From positions 632-48,090 of the forward strand of contig DGFE01000173.1 of the NCBI GenBank assembly GCA_002391525.1: a stretch of 47,459 bases of DNA, read 5' to 3'. The notes beneath the pieces are model-generated. The model saw only the letters and a list, made by a program, of their open reading frames with translations. It did no database searches and was not told where the DNA came from. Positions 9,034 through 18,394 of this stretch are shown here, in pieces. How positions within the stretch are numbered: position 1 is the first letter of the stretch; every line of letters begins with the position of its first letter. This stretch comes from Competibacteraceae bacterium UBA3908 (GTDB taxonomy: Bacteria; Pseudomonadota; Gammaproteobacteria; Competibacterales; Competibacteraceae). The translations under genes were made by a program, and so were the position numbers.

Positions 9034-10232
9034 ACGCTGCCACCGCTCTGAACCGAAGCAGATTGCCGCGCGCCGGCGAAGGCCGCAACGCGCTGCCGTT
9101 TCCCGACCCCTGGGTGTTGATCCCGGCCTTGCTGCTGCTGGCCCTGGGCCTGCTGATGGTGGCGTCGGCCTCGATACCCATCGCCGCCGATGCCGGAACC
9201 GGCCAGGGCCAGCCCTTCCATTTCGTCGTCCGCCAGGGCGCGTTCGTGCTGGCCGGGCTGCTGACGGCCGGGCTGCTCTTTCAAATCCCGGTGGTTCGCT
9301 GGCGACGGGTCGGTCCCCTGTTGCTGCTGCTGGCGGTCGGCCTGCTGATCCTGGTGCTGATCCCCGGCGTAGGCCGGGAAGTGAACGGCAGCATGCGCTG
9401 GATCGGGATCGGTCCCATCAATATCCAGGTTTCGGAAATCGCCAAGCTGTTCACCCTGATTTACGTGGCCGGCTATCTCAAGCGGCACGGCGAGGAATTG
9501 CGGACGGCGGACTTGCGAACCTCGGCGCTGGCGCTGTTTCGGCCCATGGCGGTGCTGGCGGTGCTGGCGGTGCTGCTGCTGCTGGAGCCGGATTTCGGCA
9601 GCGTGGTGGTGCTGATGGCGACCGCGCTGGGCATGGTGTTCCTGGCCGGCGTCAATCTGTGGCAGTTCGGCGCCCTGCAAGTGGGCACGGCCGCGGCGAT
9701 GGCGGTCCTGATCTTCTCCTCGCCCTATCGCCGGGAGCGGGTCTTCAGCTTTATCAATCCCTGGGACGATCCCTTCGCCGGCGGGTTCCAGCTGGTCCAG
9801 TCGCTGATCGCCATCGGGCGCGGCGAACTGTTCGGGGTCGGGCTGGGCGAGAGCGTGCAGAAGCTGTTCTATCTGCCCGAGGCCCATACCGATTTTCTGT
9901 TCGCGGTGCTGGCCGAGGAACTGGGGCTGGCGGGCATCCTGATCGTCGTCGTGCTGTTCATGACCCTGGTGTGGCGGGCATTCAGGATCGGGCAGCGGGC
10001 CGAGCGCCTGGGCCTGCAGTTCTCGGCCTGGCTGGCTTATGGCATCGGGCTGTGGTTCGGCATCCAGGCGTTGTTCAACATGGGGGTCAACATGGGCGTG
10101 TTGCCGACCAAGGGGTTGACCCTGCCGCTGATGAGCTATGGCGGCAGCAGTGTGGTGACGATGTGCATGGCGCTGGCGCTGCTGCTGCGGATCGACGTGG
10201 AAACCCGCGCCGGCGGAGTGCACGGGGAATGA
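9027..10232 (+). CDS. ftsW: Septal peptidoglycan glycosyltransferase FtsW (SEDS)
   Basis: FtsW is the SEDS-family polymerase that builds septal glycan strands with FtsI. The 401-residue protein has a roughly 30-residue charged N-terminal cytoplasmic segment and about ten membrane helices. Diagnostic segments are GSMRWI, the LEPDFGS motif with its catalytic-region aspartate, the QLVQSLIAIG block, and GLTLPLMSYGGSS near the C-terminus. The start overlaps murD by 7 bases and the stop overlaps murG by 4 (ATGA), so translational coupling is likely. Confidence 0.96.
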   Translation: MLNAATALNRSRLPRAGEGRNALPFPDPWVLIPALLLLALGLLMVASASIPIAADAGTGQGQPFHFVVRQGAFVLAGLLTAGLLFQIPVVRWRRVGPLLLLLAVGLLILVLIPGVGREVNGSMRWIGIGPINIQVSEIAKLFTLIYVAGYLKRHGEELRTADLRTSALALFRPMAVLAVLAVLLLLEPDFGSVVVLMATALGMVFLAGVNLWQFGALQVGTAAAMAVLIFSSPYRRERVFSFINPWDDPFAGGFQLVQSLIAIGRGELFGVGLGESVQKLFYLPEAHTDFLFAVLAEELGLAGILIVVVLFMTLVWRAFRIGQRAERLGLQFSAWLAYGIGLWFGIQALFNMGVNMGVLPTKGLTLPLMSYGGSSVVTMCMALALLLRIDVETRAGGVHGE

Positions 10233-11314
10233 GCGGGGCAAGGCCGGTGCTGATCATGGCCGGCGGCACCGGCGGTCACGTGTTCCCGGCGCTGGCGGTG
10301 GCCGAGCGGCTGCGGGAACGCGGGACGCCGGTGGCGTGGATGGGCACCCGGCGCGGTCTGGAGGCGGCGCTGGTGCCGAAAGCGGGCATTCCGATGGAAT
10401 GGATCGGCGTCGCCGGCCTGCGCGGCAAGGGCGCGCGCCGCCTGTTGGAGATGCCGCTGATGCTGGGGCGGGCGATTTGGCAGGCCGGGACGATCCTGCG
10501 TCGCCTGCGCCCGCGCGTGGTGCTGGGCATGGGCGGTTTCGTCAGCGGTCCGGGTGGGCTGGCGGCCCGGTCGCTGGGGATTCCGCTGGTGGTGCACGAA
10601 CAGAACGCCATCGCCGGGCTGACCAACCGTTGGCTGGCCCGAATCGCCGACCGGGTGCTGGAGGCGTTCCCCGCCACCTTCCCGGCGGCGCGGCGGGCCC
10701 TGACCGTCGGTAATCCGGTGCGCGCGCCCATCGCGGCGTTGCCGCCGCCGGCGGAGCGGTTCGCCGGGCGCGCCGGTCCGCCGCGCTTGCTGGTGGTGGG
10801 CGGCAGCCAGGGCGCCCTGGCGCTGAATCGGCTGGTGCCCCGGGCCTTGGCGCTGCTCGACGAGAGCGAACGCCCGGAGGTCTGGCACCAGGCCGGTGGC
10901 CGGTTGCACGAAACGGCGCTGACGGCCTATCGGGACGCCGGGGTGACGGCGCGGCTGATGCCGTTTATCGAGGACATGGCCGCGGCCTACGGTTGGGCCG
11001 ATCTGGTGCTGTGCCGCGCCGGAGCGCTGACCGTCGCCGAACTGGCGGCGGCCGGAATCGGCTCGATCCTGGTTCCGTTTCCGTTCGCGGTGGACGACCA
11101 CCAGACCGCCAACGCCCGGTTTCTGGAACAGGGTGGCGCGGCGCTGGTTCGCCAGCAGACGGAACTGACCGCCGAACGGCTGGCGGGCAGCCTGCGGGAA
11201 CTGTGCGGCGACCGCCCCCGCTTGCTGGAAATGGCCGAGGCGGCCAGGCGATTGGCGAAAATCGAAGCCGCCGAACAGGTGGCGGCGGCGTGCCTGGAAC
11301 AGGTGCGCTCCTGA
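10229..11314 (+). CDS. murG: UDP-GlcNAc:lipid I N-acetylglucosaminyltransferase
   Basis: MurG converts lipid I to lipid II on the cytoplasmic face of the membrane. This GT-B glycosyltransferase has 361 residues. Its N-terminal glycine-rich motif is MAGGTGGHVFPALA, then GMGGFVSGPGG, the C-terminal donor-domain motif GGSQGA, and RAGALTVAEL. The start at 10229 was chosen because it overlaps the ftsW stop and puts the glycine-rich loop at the usual distance from the N-terminus. The open frame continues upstream into ftsW but without family similarity. murC starts 3 bases downstream. Confidence 0.96.
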   Translation: MSGARPVLIMAGGTGGHVFPALAVAERLRERGTPVAWMGTRRGLEAALVPKAGIPMEWIGVAGLRGKGARRLLEMPLMLGRAIWQAGTILRRLRPRVVLGMGGFVSGPGGLAARSLGIPLVVHEQNAIAGLTNRWLARIADRVLEAFPATFPAARRALTVGNPVRAPIAALPPPAERFAGRAGPPRLLVVGGSQGALALNRLVPRALALLDESERPEVWHQAGGRLHETALTAYRDAGVTARLMPFIEDMAAAYGWADLVLCRAGALTVAELAAAGIGSILVPFPFAVDDHQTANARFLEQGGAALVRQQTELTAERLAGSLRELCGDRPRLLEMAEAARRLAKIEAAEQVAAACLEQVRS

Positions 11315-11317
11315 ACG

Positions 11318-12787
11318 ATGGCTACAACCCGAGTCGAGAATATGGAGAAACCCCTGTTGGCGGCGATCCCGGAAGCGTGGCGCGACATGCGCCGCATTCG
11401 CCATATTCATTTCGTCGGCATCGGCGGAGCCGGCATGAGCGGCATCGCCGAAGTGCTGCTGAATCTGGGCTACACCGTGTCCGGGTCCGACCTGCGCGCC
11501 AGCGCCGTGACCGCGCGCCTGGCCCAACTGGGGGCGACCATCCGTCAGGGCCATGCCGCCGAACAGGTCGCCGACTGCGACGTGGTGGTGATCTCCAGCG
11601 CGGTGGCCGAGGACAACCCCGAGGTGGCGGCGGCGCGGGCGGCGCGCATTCCCGTGGTGCCGCGCGCCGAGATGCTGGCCGAACTGATGCGGTTTCGCTT
11701 CGGCATCGCGGTGGCCGGCACCCACGGCAAGACCACCACCACCAGTCTGATCACCAGTCTGCTGGCCGAGGGCGGCCTGGATCCGACCTTTGTCATCGGT
11801 GGCCGGCTGAACAGCGCCGGCGCCAACGCCCGGCTGGGCGCGGGCCGCTATCTGGTGGCCGAGGCCGACGAGAGCGATGCCTCGTTCCTGTTCCTGCAAC
11901 CGATGCTGGCGGTGGTGACCAACATCGACGCCGACCATCTGCCGACTTACGGCGGCGATTTCGGGAAGTTGCGCGAAACCTTCGTCGAGTTTCTGCACCA
12001 TCTGCCGTTCTACGGGCTGGCGGTGCTGTGCGCCGACGATCCGCAGGTGCGGGCGATTCTGCCGCGGTTGAGCCGGCCGGTGCTGACCTACGGGACCGCG
12101 GAGGATTGCGATGCCCGGGCGACCGAGATCGTCCAGGAAGGTTTGCGCACCCGGTTTCTGGCCCATCTGCCGAACTTCAAGTCGCCGTTGCCGATCACCC
12201 TGAACCTGCCGGGCCGGCACAGCGTGTTGAACGCGCTGGCGGCCATCGCGGTCGCCCACGAACTGGGTGTGGCGGAAACCGCCATTCGCCGCGCCTTGCA
12301 GAATTTCCAGGGCATCGGCAGGCGTTTCCAACAGCATGGCGAGCTGCGGTTGCCTGACGGTGGCCGCGTCACCGTGATGGACGACTACGGTCACCATCCG
12401 CGCGAGATCCAGGCGGTGCTGACCGCCTTGCGCGGCGCCTGGCCGCGACGGCGGCTGGTGCTGGCGTTCCAGCCGCACCGCTTCAGCCGGACCCGCGACC
12501 TGTTCGACGACTTTGCCCAGGTGCTGTCCGAAGTGGACACGCTGATCCTGCTGGACGTGTATCCGGCCGGCGAGAAGCCGCTCGCCGGAGCCGACGGGCG
12601 CAGCCTGAGCCGGGCGATTCGGACGCGCGGCAAGGTGGATCCCGTTTTCGTCGAGCAGACCGCCGACCTGCCGGCGGTGTTGCCGGATTTGCTGCGCGAC
12701 GGCGATCTGCTGTTGCTGATGGGGGCGGGCGACATCGGCGCGCTGGCGGTGCAACTGGGCCGCGACGGCTTGCCGGGCGGGCGCTGA
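11318..12787 (+). CDS. murC: UDP-MurNAc--L-alanine ligase
   Basis: MurC starts stem-peptide synthesis by adding L-Ala to UDP-MurNAc. The protein has 489 residues with the MurC N-terminus HFVGIGGAGMSGIAE, the ATPase P-loop GTHGKTTT (Lys138), the ADESDASF motif, and the C-terminal DDYGHHP and FQPHRFSRT motifs. ATG 11318 gives a slightly longer N-terminus; an in-frame ATG at 11342 is an alternative. In some gammaproteobacteria murB lies directly downstream, but here the next gene is ddl. Confidence 0.97.
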   Translation: MATTRVENMEKPLLAAIPEAWRDMRRIRHIHFVGIGGAGMSGIAEVLLNLGYTVSGSDLRASAVTARLAQLGATIRQGHAAEQVADCDVVVISSAVAEDNPEVAAARAARIPVVPRAEMLAELMRFRFGIAVAGTHGKTTTTSLITSLLAEGGLDPTFVIGGRLNSAGANARLGAGRYLVAEADESDASFLFLQPMLAVVTNIDADHLPTYGGDFGKLRETFVEFLHHLPFYGLAVLCADDPQVRAILPRLSRPVLTYGTAEDCDARATEIVQEGLRTRFLAHLPNFKSPLPITLNLPGRHSVLNALAAIAVAHELGVAETAIRRALQNFQGIGRRFQQHGELRLPDGGRVTVMDDYGHHPREIQAVLTALRGAWPRRRLVLAFQPHRFSRTRDLFDDFAQVLSEVDTLILLDVYPAGEKPLAGADGRSLSRAIRTRGKVDPVFVEQTADLPAVLPDLLRDGDLLLLMGAGDIGALAVQLGRDGLPGGR

Positions 12788-12839
12788 ACGGGCGGAATCG
12801 GCGCGAATCTTGAGGCTGGGCAAATCGGGGAGGAAGCGG

Positions 12840-13790
12840 ATGCGGCAGACACAGCGGTACACGGTGAGCGAGCCAGCGGAATTCGGCAAGGTGGCGGTCC
12901 TGATGGGCGGCTGGTCGGCGGAACGGGCGGTTTCGCTGGTCAGTGGCCAGGCGGTGTTGCGGGCGCTGCAGGCGCGCGGCGTGGACGCGCACGGCATCGA
13001 CGCCGACCGTGGGATTCTGCGGGTACTGGCCGATGGCGGCTTCGACCGGGTGTTCGTCGTCCTGCACGGGCGCGGCGGCGAGGACGGCGTGATTCAGGGC
13101 GCGCTGGAAATCCTGGGCCTGCCCTACACCGGCAGCGGTGTGCTGGCCTCGGCGCTGGGGATGGACAAGCTGCGCACCAAGCGAATCTGGCTGGGTATGG
13201 GGCTGCCGACGCCGCCTTGCCGACTGGTCGGGAGCGCCGCGGAACTGGCGGAGGCTGCCGCCGAACTGGGCCTGCCGCTGGCGGTAAAGCCTTCCCGCGA
13301 GGGCTCCAGCATCGGCATCAGCCGGGTCAACGATCCCGCGCAATTCCAGAGCGCGTGGGAGCGGGCCGCCGCCTGCGATTCGCCGGTGCTGGTGGAACCC
13401 TGGATCCAGGGCCAGGAATATACCGGCGGTCTGTTGCAGGGCGAGACCCTGCCGCTGATCCGGTTGGAGACGCCGCGCGAATTCTACGACTACGAAGCCA
13501 AATACCACGCCGACGATACCCGCTACCTCTGTCCCTGCGGTCTGCCCGAGGAACGGGAGGCGGAATTGCGGAGGCTGGTGCGCCGGGCTTTCGCCGCGGT
13601 GAACGGTTACGGCTGGGGTCGGGTGGATCTGATGGTTGACGCGGGTGGCCAGCCCTGGCTGCTGGAGGTCAACACCGTGCCCGGCATGACCGATCACAGC
13701 CTGGTGCCGCTGGCGGCGCGGGTGGCCGGCCTGAGTTTCGAGGAACTGGTCTGGCGCATTCTGGAAACGAGCCTGGCGCGACCGGGCTGA
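12840..13790 (+). CDS. ddl: D-alanine--D-alanine ligase
   Basis: Ddl joins two D-Ala with ATP to make the dipeptide used by MurF. This ATP-grasp enzyme has 316 residues with the N-terminal VAVLMGGWSAERAVSL motif, the KPSREGSSIGIS ATP-binding segment, and the C-terminal LLEVNTVPGMTDHSLVP signature that holds magnesium and substrate ligands. The ATG at 12840 is preferred over an upstream TTG at 12810 because GGGGAGGAAG sits just before it. ftsQ follows after 12 bases. Confidence 0.96.
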   Translation: MRQTQRYTVSEPAEFGKVAVLMGGWSAERAVSLVSGQAVLRALQARGVDAHGIDADRGILRVLADGGFDRVFVVLHGRGGEDGVIQGALEILGLPYTGSGVLASALGMDKLRTKRIWLGMGLPTPPCRLVGSAAELAEAAAELGLPLAVKPSREGSSIGISRVNDPAQFQSAWERAAACDSPVLVEPWIQGQEYTGGLLQGETLPLIRLETPREFYDYEAKYHADDTRYLCPCGLPEEREAELRRLVRRAFAAVNGYGWGRVDLMVDAGGQPWLLEVNTVPGMTDHSLVPLAARVAGLSFEELVWRILETSLARPG

Positions 13791-13802
13791 GCGGAGGGCG
13801 CG

Positions 13803-14606
13803 ATGCGGTTCGGGCACAGGCACCGCCGGGGCGCGACGCCGCTCACGCGCAACCCAGCGGCCGCGTGGGAACGGTGGAAAACGGTTTGGGGGCCGCCGCT
13901 GCGCTGGCTGGGGGTGGCGCTGGCGCTGGCGGCGGTCGGATTCGGTCTGCGGGTCGGGGACCAGAAGTTGCGCGAGCCGGGCGCGTTCCCGTTGCGCCAG
14001 GTCCGCGTCGAAGGCGAGTTGCGCAACCTGGCCGAGGCGGATTTTCACGCGGTTGCCGGCGAGTACCTGGGCCGGAATTTTTTCGTCGCCAATCTGGACG
14101 CCCTGCACGCGGCGCTGGCGGCGAATCCCTGGATCGAGCAGGTGTCGGTGCGGCGCTGGTGGCCGGATACGGTGGAAATCACCCTGCGCGAACGGATCGC
14201 CTTCGGTTACTGGGGCGAACACGAGATGGTGGATGTGAACGGCCGCCGGTTTCGACCGACCGTGCTGCGGCAGCCCGGCCCCTGGCCGAGGCTGGCCGGG
14301 CCGGACGGCCATGAAAAAACCCTGATCGACGCCTACCGTGAAACTCGCGCGCTGTTCGAACCCCTGGGGTTGAAGCTGGTGAAACTGGTGCAGGACGAAC
14401 GGCGAGCGTGGTGGCTGACCTTCGACAATGGCCTGGAGGTGTATGTGGGGCGCGAGCGATTCGAGGAGCGGTTGCGGCGGCTGGCGCGGATTTATCCGCG
14501 GGTGCTGGCCGGCCAGATCGACCGGATCGCGGTGGTGGACTTGCGGTACGTCAACGGGTTCGCCGTGCGTTGGAAAGCCGAGCGGCCGGCTCCGGCGGCG
14601 GGCTAG
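13803..14606 (+). CDS. ftsQ: Cell division protein FtsQ
   Basis: FtsQ is the bitopic divisome scaffold that recruits FtsL and FtsB. The 267-residue protein has a basic cytoplasmic tail, one membrane helix at about residues 35-53, a POTRA domain beginning FPLRQVRVEGEL, then the FtsQ beta domain. The conserved NPWIEQVSVRRWWPDTVEI stretch marks the POTRA end. An AGCGGAGGG ribosome binding site precedes ATG 13803. It lies between ddl and ftsA as usual. Confidence 0.93.
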   Translation: MRFGHRHRRGATPLTRNPAAAWERWKTVWGPPLRWLGVALALAAVGFGLRVGDQKLREPGAFPLRQVRVEGELRNLAEADFHAVAGEYLGRNFFVANLDALHAALAANPWIEQVSVRRWWPDTVEITLRERIAFGYWGEHEMVDVNGRRFRPTVLRQPGPWPRLAGPDGHEKTLIDAYRETRALFEPLGLKLVKLVQDERRAWWLTFDNGLEVYVGRERFEERLRRLARIYPRVLAGQIDRIAVVDLRYVNGFAVRWKAERPAPAAG

Positions 14607-14630
14607 GCGATTGCGGGAGATGGAGCGGTC

Positions 14631-15863
14631 ATGTCCAGAAAAGAAGACAAGAATCTGATCGTCGGGCTCGATATCGGCACCTCGAAGATCGTCGCCATCG
14701 TCGGCGAGGTCGGTCCGGACGGAACCATCGAGGTGGTCGGAATCGGTTCCCATCCCTCGCGGGGATTGAAAAAGGGCGTGGTGGTCAACATCGAATCCAC
14801 CGTGCAGTCGGTCCGGCACGCGGTCGACGAAGCGGAGCAGATGGCCGGCTGCCGGATCCATTCGGTGTATACCGGGATTTCCGGCAGCCATATCCGGGGC
14901 CTCAATTCCCATGGCGTCACCGCCATCAAGAATCACGAAGTGACGCCGGCGGACGTGGAGCGGGTGATGGAGGCGGCGCGGGTGGTGGCGATTCCGGCCG
15001 ATCAGAAGATCCTGCACATCCTGCCGCAGGAATTCATCATCGATAACCAGGAAGGCATCCAGGACCCGGTCGGGATGTCGGGCGTGCGGCTGGAAGCCCG
15101 GGTGCATATCGTCACCGGCGCGGTGAGCGCGGCTCAGAACATCGTCAAATGCGTGCAGCGCTGCGGGCTGGAGGTGGACGACATCATTCTCCAGCAACTC
15201 GCCTCCAGCCGGGCGGTGCTGGCTCAGGACGAGAAGGAACTGGGGGTCTGCCTGATGGATATGGGCGGCGGCACCACCGACCTGGCGGTCTTCACCCACG
15301 GCGCGATCAATCACACCGCCGTGATTCCCATTGCCGGCGATCAGGTGACCAACGACATCGCGGTGGCCTTCCGCACGCCGACCCATTCAGCGGAGGAAAT
15401 CAAGATCAAGCACGCCTGCTGCCTCAAGCAACTGGCGCGGCAGGACGAACGGATCGACGTGACCAGCGTCGGCGACCGCGCCGCCCGGGCGCTCTCCCGT
15501 CACGCGCTGGCCGAGGTGGTGGAGCCGCGTTACGAGGAATTTTTCGAGCTGGCGCGGGAAGAACTCGAGCGCAGCGGCTTCGAGAACCTGATCGCGGCGG
15601 GCGTAGTGCTGACGGGTGGCAGTTCCAAGATGGATGGCGTCGTGGAACTGGCCGAGGACATTTTGCATATGCCGGTGCGGCTGGGCTTGCCGCACGACGT
15701 GACCGGCTTGCAGGACGTGGTGCGCAATCCGATTTATGCCACCGCGGTGGGGTTGTTGCTGTTCGGTAACGAGAATCGGCCGCTCAGGCCGAGCCCGGTG
15801 TCGCGGGCGGGCCGCAAGGGATTGTGGACCCGGATGAAGAGCTGGTTTCAGGGAAATTTTTAA
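14631..15863 (+). CDS. ftsA: Cell division protein FtsA
   Basis: FtsA is the actin-like ATPase that tethers FtsZ filaments to the membrane and activates the divisome. It has 410 residues. The N-terminal phosphate-1 motif is GLDIGTSKIVAIVGE, the phosphate-2 motif is CLMDMGGGTTDLAV, and the adenosine motif VVLTGGSSKMDG is near residue 325. The C-terminus, LWTRMKSWFQGNF, is the amphipathic membrane-targeting helix. The ATG at 14631 has GGGAGATGGAG upstream. ftsZ follows 53 bases later. Confidence 0.97.
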   Translation: MSRKEDKNLIVGLDIGTSKIVAIVGEVGPDGTIEVVGIGSHPSRGLKKGVVVNIESTVQSVRHAVDEAEQMAGCRIHSVYTGISGSHIRGLNSHGVTAIKNHEVTPADVERVMEAARVVAIPADQKILHILPQEFIIDNQEGIQDPVGMSGVRLEARVHIVTGAVSAAQNIVKCVQRCGLEVDDIILQQLASSRAVLAQDEKELGVCLMDMGGGTTDLAVFTHGAINHTAVIPIAGDQVTNDIAVAFRTPTHSAEEIKIKHACCLKQLARQDERIDVTSVGDRAARALSRHALAEVVEPRYEEFFELAREELERSGFENLIAAGVVLTGGSSKMDGVVELAEDILHMPVRLGLPHDVTGLQDVVRNPIYATAVGLLLFGNENRPLRPSPVSRAGRKGLWTRMKSWFQGNF

Positions 15864-15916
15864 CGCTTGGGCCGGGAATGTTGAGTCGATCAACCATCGA
15901 TTGAGGAGAGACCATT

Positions 15917-17086
15917 ATGTTCGAGTTGATGGATGCCAAGACGGAAAACGCTGTCATTAAAGTCATTGGCGTGGGCGGCGGCGGCAGCAATGCCGTACAG
16001 CACATGTTGACCGCCAGCGTCGAGGGGGTGGATTTCATCTGCGCCAACACCGACGCGCAAGCCCTGAAAACCTGCTCGGTGCCGATCACCCTGCAGATGG
16101 GCGCCAATATCACCAAGGGGCTGGGGGCCGGGGCCAACCCCGACGTGGGCCGGCAGGCGGCGCAGGAAGACAGCGAACGCATCCGGGAGGTGATGCAGGG
16201 CGCCGACATGGTGTTCATCACCGCCGGCATGGGCGGCGGCACGGGAACCGGCGCCACTCCCGTGGTGGCGCAACTGGCCAAGGAGATGGGGATCCTGACC
16301 GTGGCGGTGGTCACCCGGCCCTTCCCGTTCGAGGGCAAGAAGCGCATGGAAGTGGCGATGCGGGGCATTCGCGAATTGAGCGAAACCGTGGATTCGCTGA
16401 TCACCATTCCCAACGAGAAACTGTTGACGGTGCTGGGCAAGAGCGCCAGCCTGCTGGACGCCTTCAAGGCCGCCAACGACGTGTTGCTGGGCGCGGTGCA
16501 GGGCATCGCCGAGTTGATCACCCGGCCCGGACTGATCAACGTGGATTTCGCCGACGTGCGCACCGTGATGGCCGAAATGGGCATGGCGATGATGGGTTCC
16601 GGTCGGGCGGTCGGCGACGGACGCGCCCGCGAAGCGGCCGAGGCGGCCATCGCCAGCCCCTTGTTGGAAAATGTCAACCTGGCGGGCGCCAAGGGCCTGC
16701 TGGTCAACATCACCTCGGGCATGGATCTGACCATCGGCGAGTTCGAGGAAGTCGGCAACACCATCAAGGAACTGGCCTCCGACGACGCCACCGTGGTGGT
16801 GGGCACGGCCATCGATCCCGAGATGCATAATGAAATCCGGGTTACCATCGTGGCGACCGGCATCGGCCAGGCCGTGCCGGTCAAGCAGACCGGTCCACGC
16901 GAACGGGAGACGGCGATTCCGCCCTTCAAGCTGGTGCAGCGGCCGGGCGACGGTGAAGCGCATTTCCGTCACGACCGGCCCAGCGCTCGGCAGAAGGCGG
17001 TCGGCGATAACCCGAGCGAACGGGAGCGGGTGGACGACCTGGACTATCTGGATATCCCGGCATTCCTGCGCCGTCAGGCGGATTGA
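15917..17086 (+). CDS. ftsZ: Cell division protein FtsZ
   Basis: FtsZ is the tubulin-like GTPase that forms the Z ring. The 389-residue protein has the GTP-binding signature GGGTGTG at residues 106-112, the N-terminal IKVIGVGGGGSNAV loop, and the catalytic T7-loop segment NVDFADVRTVM. After a short, charged, variable linker it ends in the conserved peptide DYLDIPAFLRRQAD, which binds FtsA, ZipA and, in many species, MinC. A GAGGAGAG ribosome binding site precedes ATG 15917. It is the last gene of the cluster proper. Confidence 0.98.
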   Translation: MFELMDAKTENAVIKVIGVGGGGSNAVQHMLTASVEGVDFICANTDAQALKTCSVPITLQMGANITKGLGAGANPDVGRQAAQEDSERIREVMQGADMVFITAGMGGGTGTGATPVVAQLAKEMGILTVAVVTRPFPFEGKKRMEVAMRGIRELSETVDSLITIPNEKLLTVLGKSASLLDAFKAANDVLLGAVQGIAELITRPGLINVDFADVRTVMAEMGMAMMGSGRAVGDGRAREAAEAAIASPLLENVNLAGAKGLLVNITSGMDLTIGEFEEVGNTIKELASDDATVVVGTAIDPEMHNEIRVTIVATGIGQAVPVKQTGPRERETAIPPFKLVQRPGDGEAHFRHDRPSARQKAVGDNPSERERVDDLDYLDIPAFLRRQAD

Positions 17087-17394
17087 GGTGGATCGGAAAA
17101 ATACCGGAGCGACCGGTCCCGACCGGAGCGACCGTTACCGAATGGGCGGCGGTGGCGGATCCCGCTGATTGCTGGAGCACCGACTTTCGTAACTTAACAA
17201 CAGTTGTAGTTGCGAATGAGAAACAAAAGTTGCAAGATAGCTACGGACTGTGGTATCTTGATTGCAACGTAGAAAGGTGCATCGGTTGCCGACTGTCAAA
17301 ACCGGTCGGTATTTCGTGGGATGCGCGACCGCGCATCCGCGCGGCGAACCGAAGCGCCGTGCTCCAGTTCAATCGACGTGTTGGGGGACCTGAC
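17087..17394. other. ftsZ-lpxC intergenic region (308 bases)
   Basis: No gene is supported. A 13-base direct repeat ACCGGAGCGACCG occurs at 17103-17115 and 17122-17134, and between the copies is the inverted repeat CCGGTC-CC-GACCGG (17113-17126). No T-run follows, so it is not a clear terminator. Downstream is an AT-richer stretch holding the candidate lpxC promoter, then a leader of roughly 130 bases. Confidence 0.5.
17230..17259 (+). promoter_or_regulatory. Candidate lpxC promoter (extended -10)
   Basis: TTGCAA at 17230-17235, an 18-base spacer and TATCTT at 17254-17259 form a sigma-70-like promoter. TGG directly before the -10 gives an extended -10 element. It lies in the only AT-richer part of the ftsZ-lpxC gap and would give lpxC a leader of about 130 bases. 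Confidence 0.5.
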
Positions 17395-18309
17395 ATGATT
17401 AGGCAGCGAACCTTGAAAAACGCCATTCGGGCGACCGGTGTCGGTCTGCATACCGGCGATAAGGTCTATTTGACGTTAAGGCCCGCGGCGCCCGATGTCG
17501 GTATTGTATTCCGGCGGGTCGATCTGCCCGCGCCGGTCGAGATCAAGGCCTGCCCGCAAAATGTCGGGGACACCCAGCTTTCCACCTCTCTGGTCAAGGG
17601 GAAAGCGCGCATTTCCACGGTCGAACATCTGCTCTCGGCGTTCGCGGGATTGGGCATCGACAATGCCTACGTGGACGTGAGCGCCGCCGAAGTGCCGATC
17701 ATGGACGGCAGCGCCGGTCCCTTCGTGTTTCTGATTCAGTCGGCCGGAATCCAGGAGCAGAACGCGCCCAAGCGCTTTATCCGCATCAAGCGGCCGGTCG
17801 TGGTGGAAGACGACGACAAGTGGGCGCGGTTCGATCCTTTCGCCGGCTTCAAGGTCGAATTCACCATCGCCTTCGACCATCCGCTGTTCAAGGGTCGCAA
17901 CCAACATGCGGTGGTGGATTTCTCGACCACCTCCTTCGTCAAGGAAGTCAGCCGGGCGCGCACCTTCGGCTTCATGCGCGATCTCGAATATCTGCGCGAG
18001 CGGCGGCTGGCGCTGGGCGGCACGCTGGACAACGCCATCGTGGTGGACGACTATCGGATCCTCAACGAGGACGGCTTGCGCTACGAGGACGAGTTCGTCA
18101 AGCACAAGATTCTGGACGCCATCGGCGACCTGTATCTGCTGGGCCGTAGTCTGATCGGCGCCTTCACCGGCTACAAGTCCGGCCACGCGCTCAATAACCG
18201 GCTGTTGCGCACCTTGCTGGCCGACAGAGCCGCCTGGGAAGAGGTCACCTTCAACGACGAACGGCAAGTTCCCATCTCTTATTTGCAACCGGCCCAGGCT
18301 ACCCGTTGA
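17395..18309 (+). CDS. lpxC: UDP-3-O-acyl-N-acetylglucosamine deacetylase
   Basis: LpxC catalyses the committed zinc-dependent deacetylation in lipid A synthesis. The 304 residues begin with the family's MIRQRTLKN and GVGLHTG motifs. Zinc ligands are His78 (in STVEHLLSAF), His237 and Asp241 (in KHKILDAIGD), and His264 in SGHALNN is the catalytic-region histidine. ATG 17395 with a GGGGGAC site upstream was chosen over the longer open frame that starts inside ftsZ, since that extension has no family similarity. It confirms an LPS-bearing Gram-negative host. Confidence 0.97.
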   Translation: MIRQRTLKNAIRATGVGLHTGDKVYLTLRPAAPDVGIVFRRVDLPAPVEIKACPQNVGDTQLSTSLVKGKARISTVEHLLSAFAGLGIDNAYVDVSAAEVPIMDGSAGPFVFLIQSAGIQEQNAPKRFIRIKRPVVVEDDDKWARFDPFAGFKVEFTIAFDHPLFKGRNQHAVVDFSTTSFVKEVSRARTFGFMRDLEYLRERRLALGGTLDNAIVVDDYRILNEDGLRYEDEFVKHKILDAIGDLYLLGRSLIGAFTGYKSGHALNNRLLRTLLADRAAWEEVTFNDERQVPISYLQPAQATR

Positions 18310-18351
18310 AATAGTCCGGCTCCGGGTTTTCACTCCTCCTTCGCGTTTTCC

Positions 18352-18394
18352 ACGGCGGCTTTTCGGGATCGAACCGGAAAGCCGTCGTCGTTTT
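18352..18394 (+). terminator. Intrinsic terminator of lpxC
   Basis: A 15-base-pair stem with two G-T wobbles (18352-18366 with 18374-18388) closes a 7-base loop GATCGAA, and TTTT follows at 18391-18394. It lies 43 bases after the lpxC stop and ends the dcw-lpxC transcription unit before secA. Confidence 0.75.

Noticed and set aside
11312..12840. Missing murB between murC and ddl as a possible gene loss
   Set aside because: Many gammaproteobacteria, including E. coli and Pseudomonas, keep murB outside this cluster, so its absence here is ordinary.
17083..17394. Longer lpxC starting inside the end of ftsZ
   Set aside because: The extension has no LpxC similarity, would cover the promoter region, and the ATG at 17395 has its own ribosome binding site and standard N-terminus.
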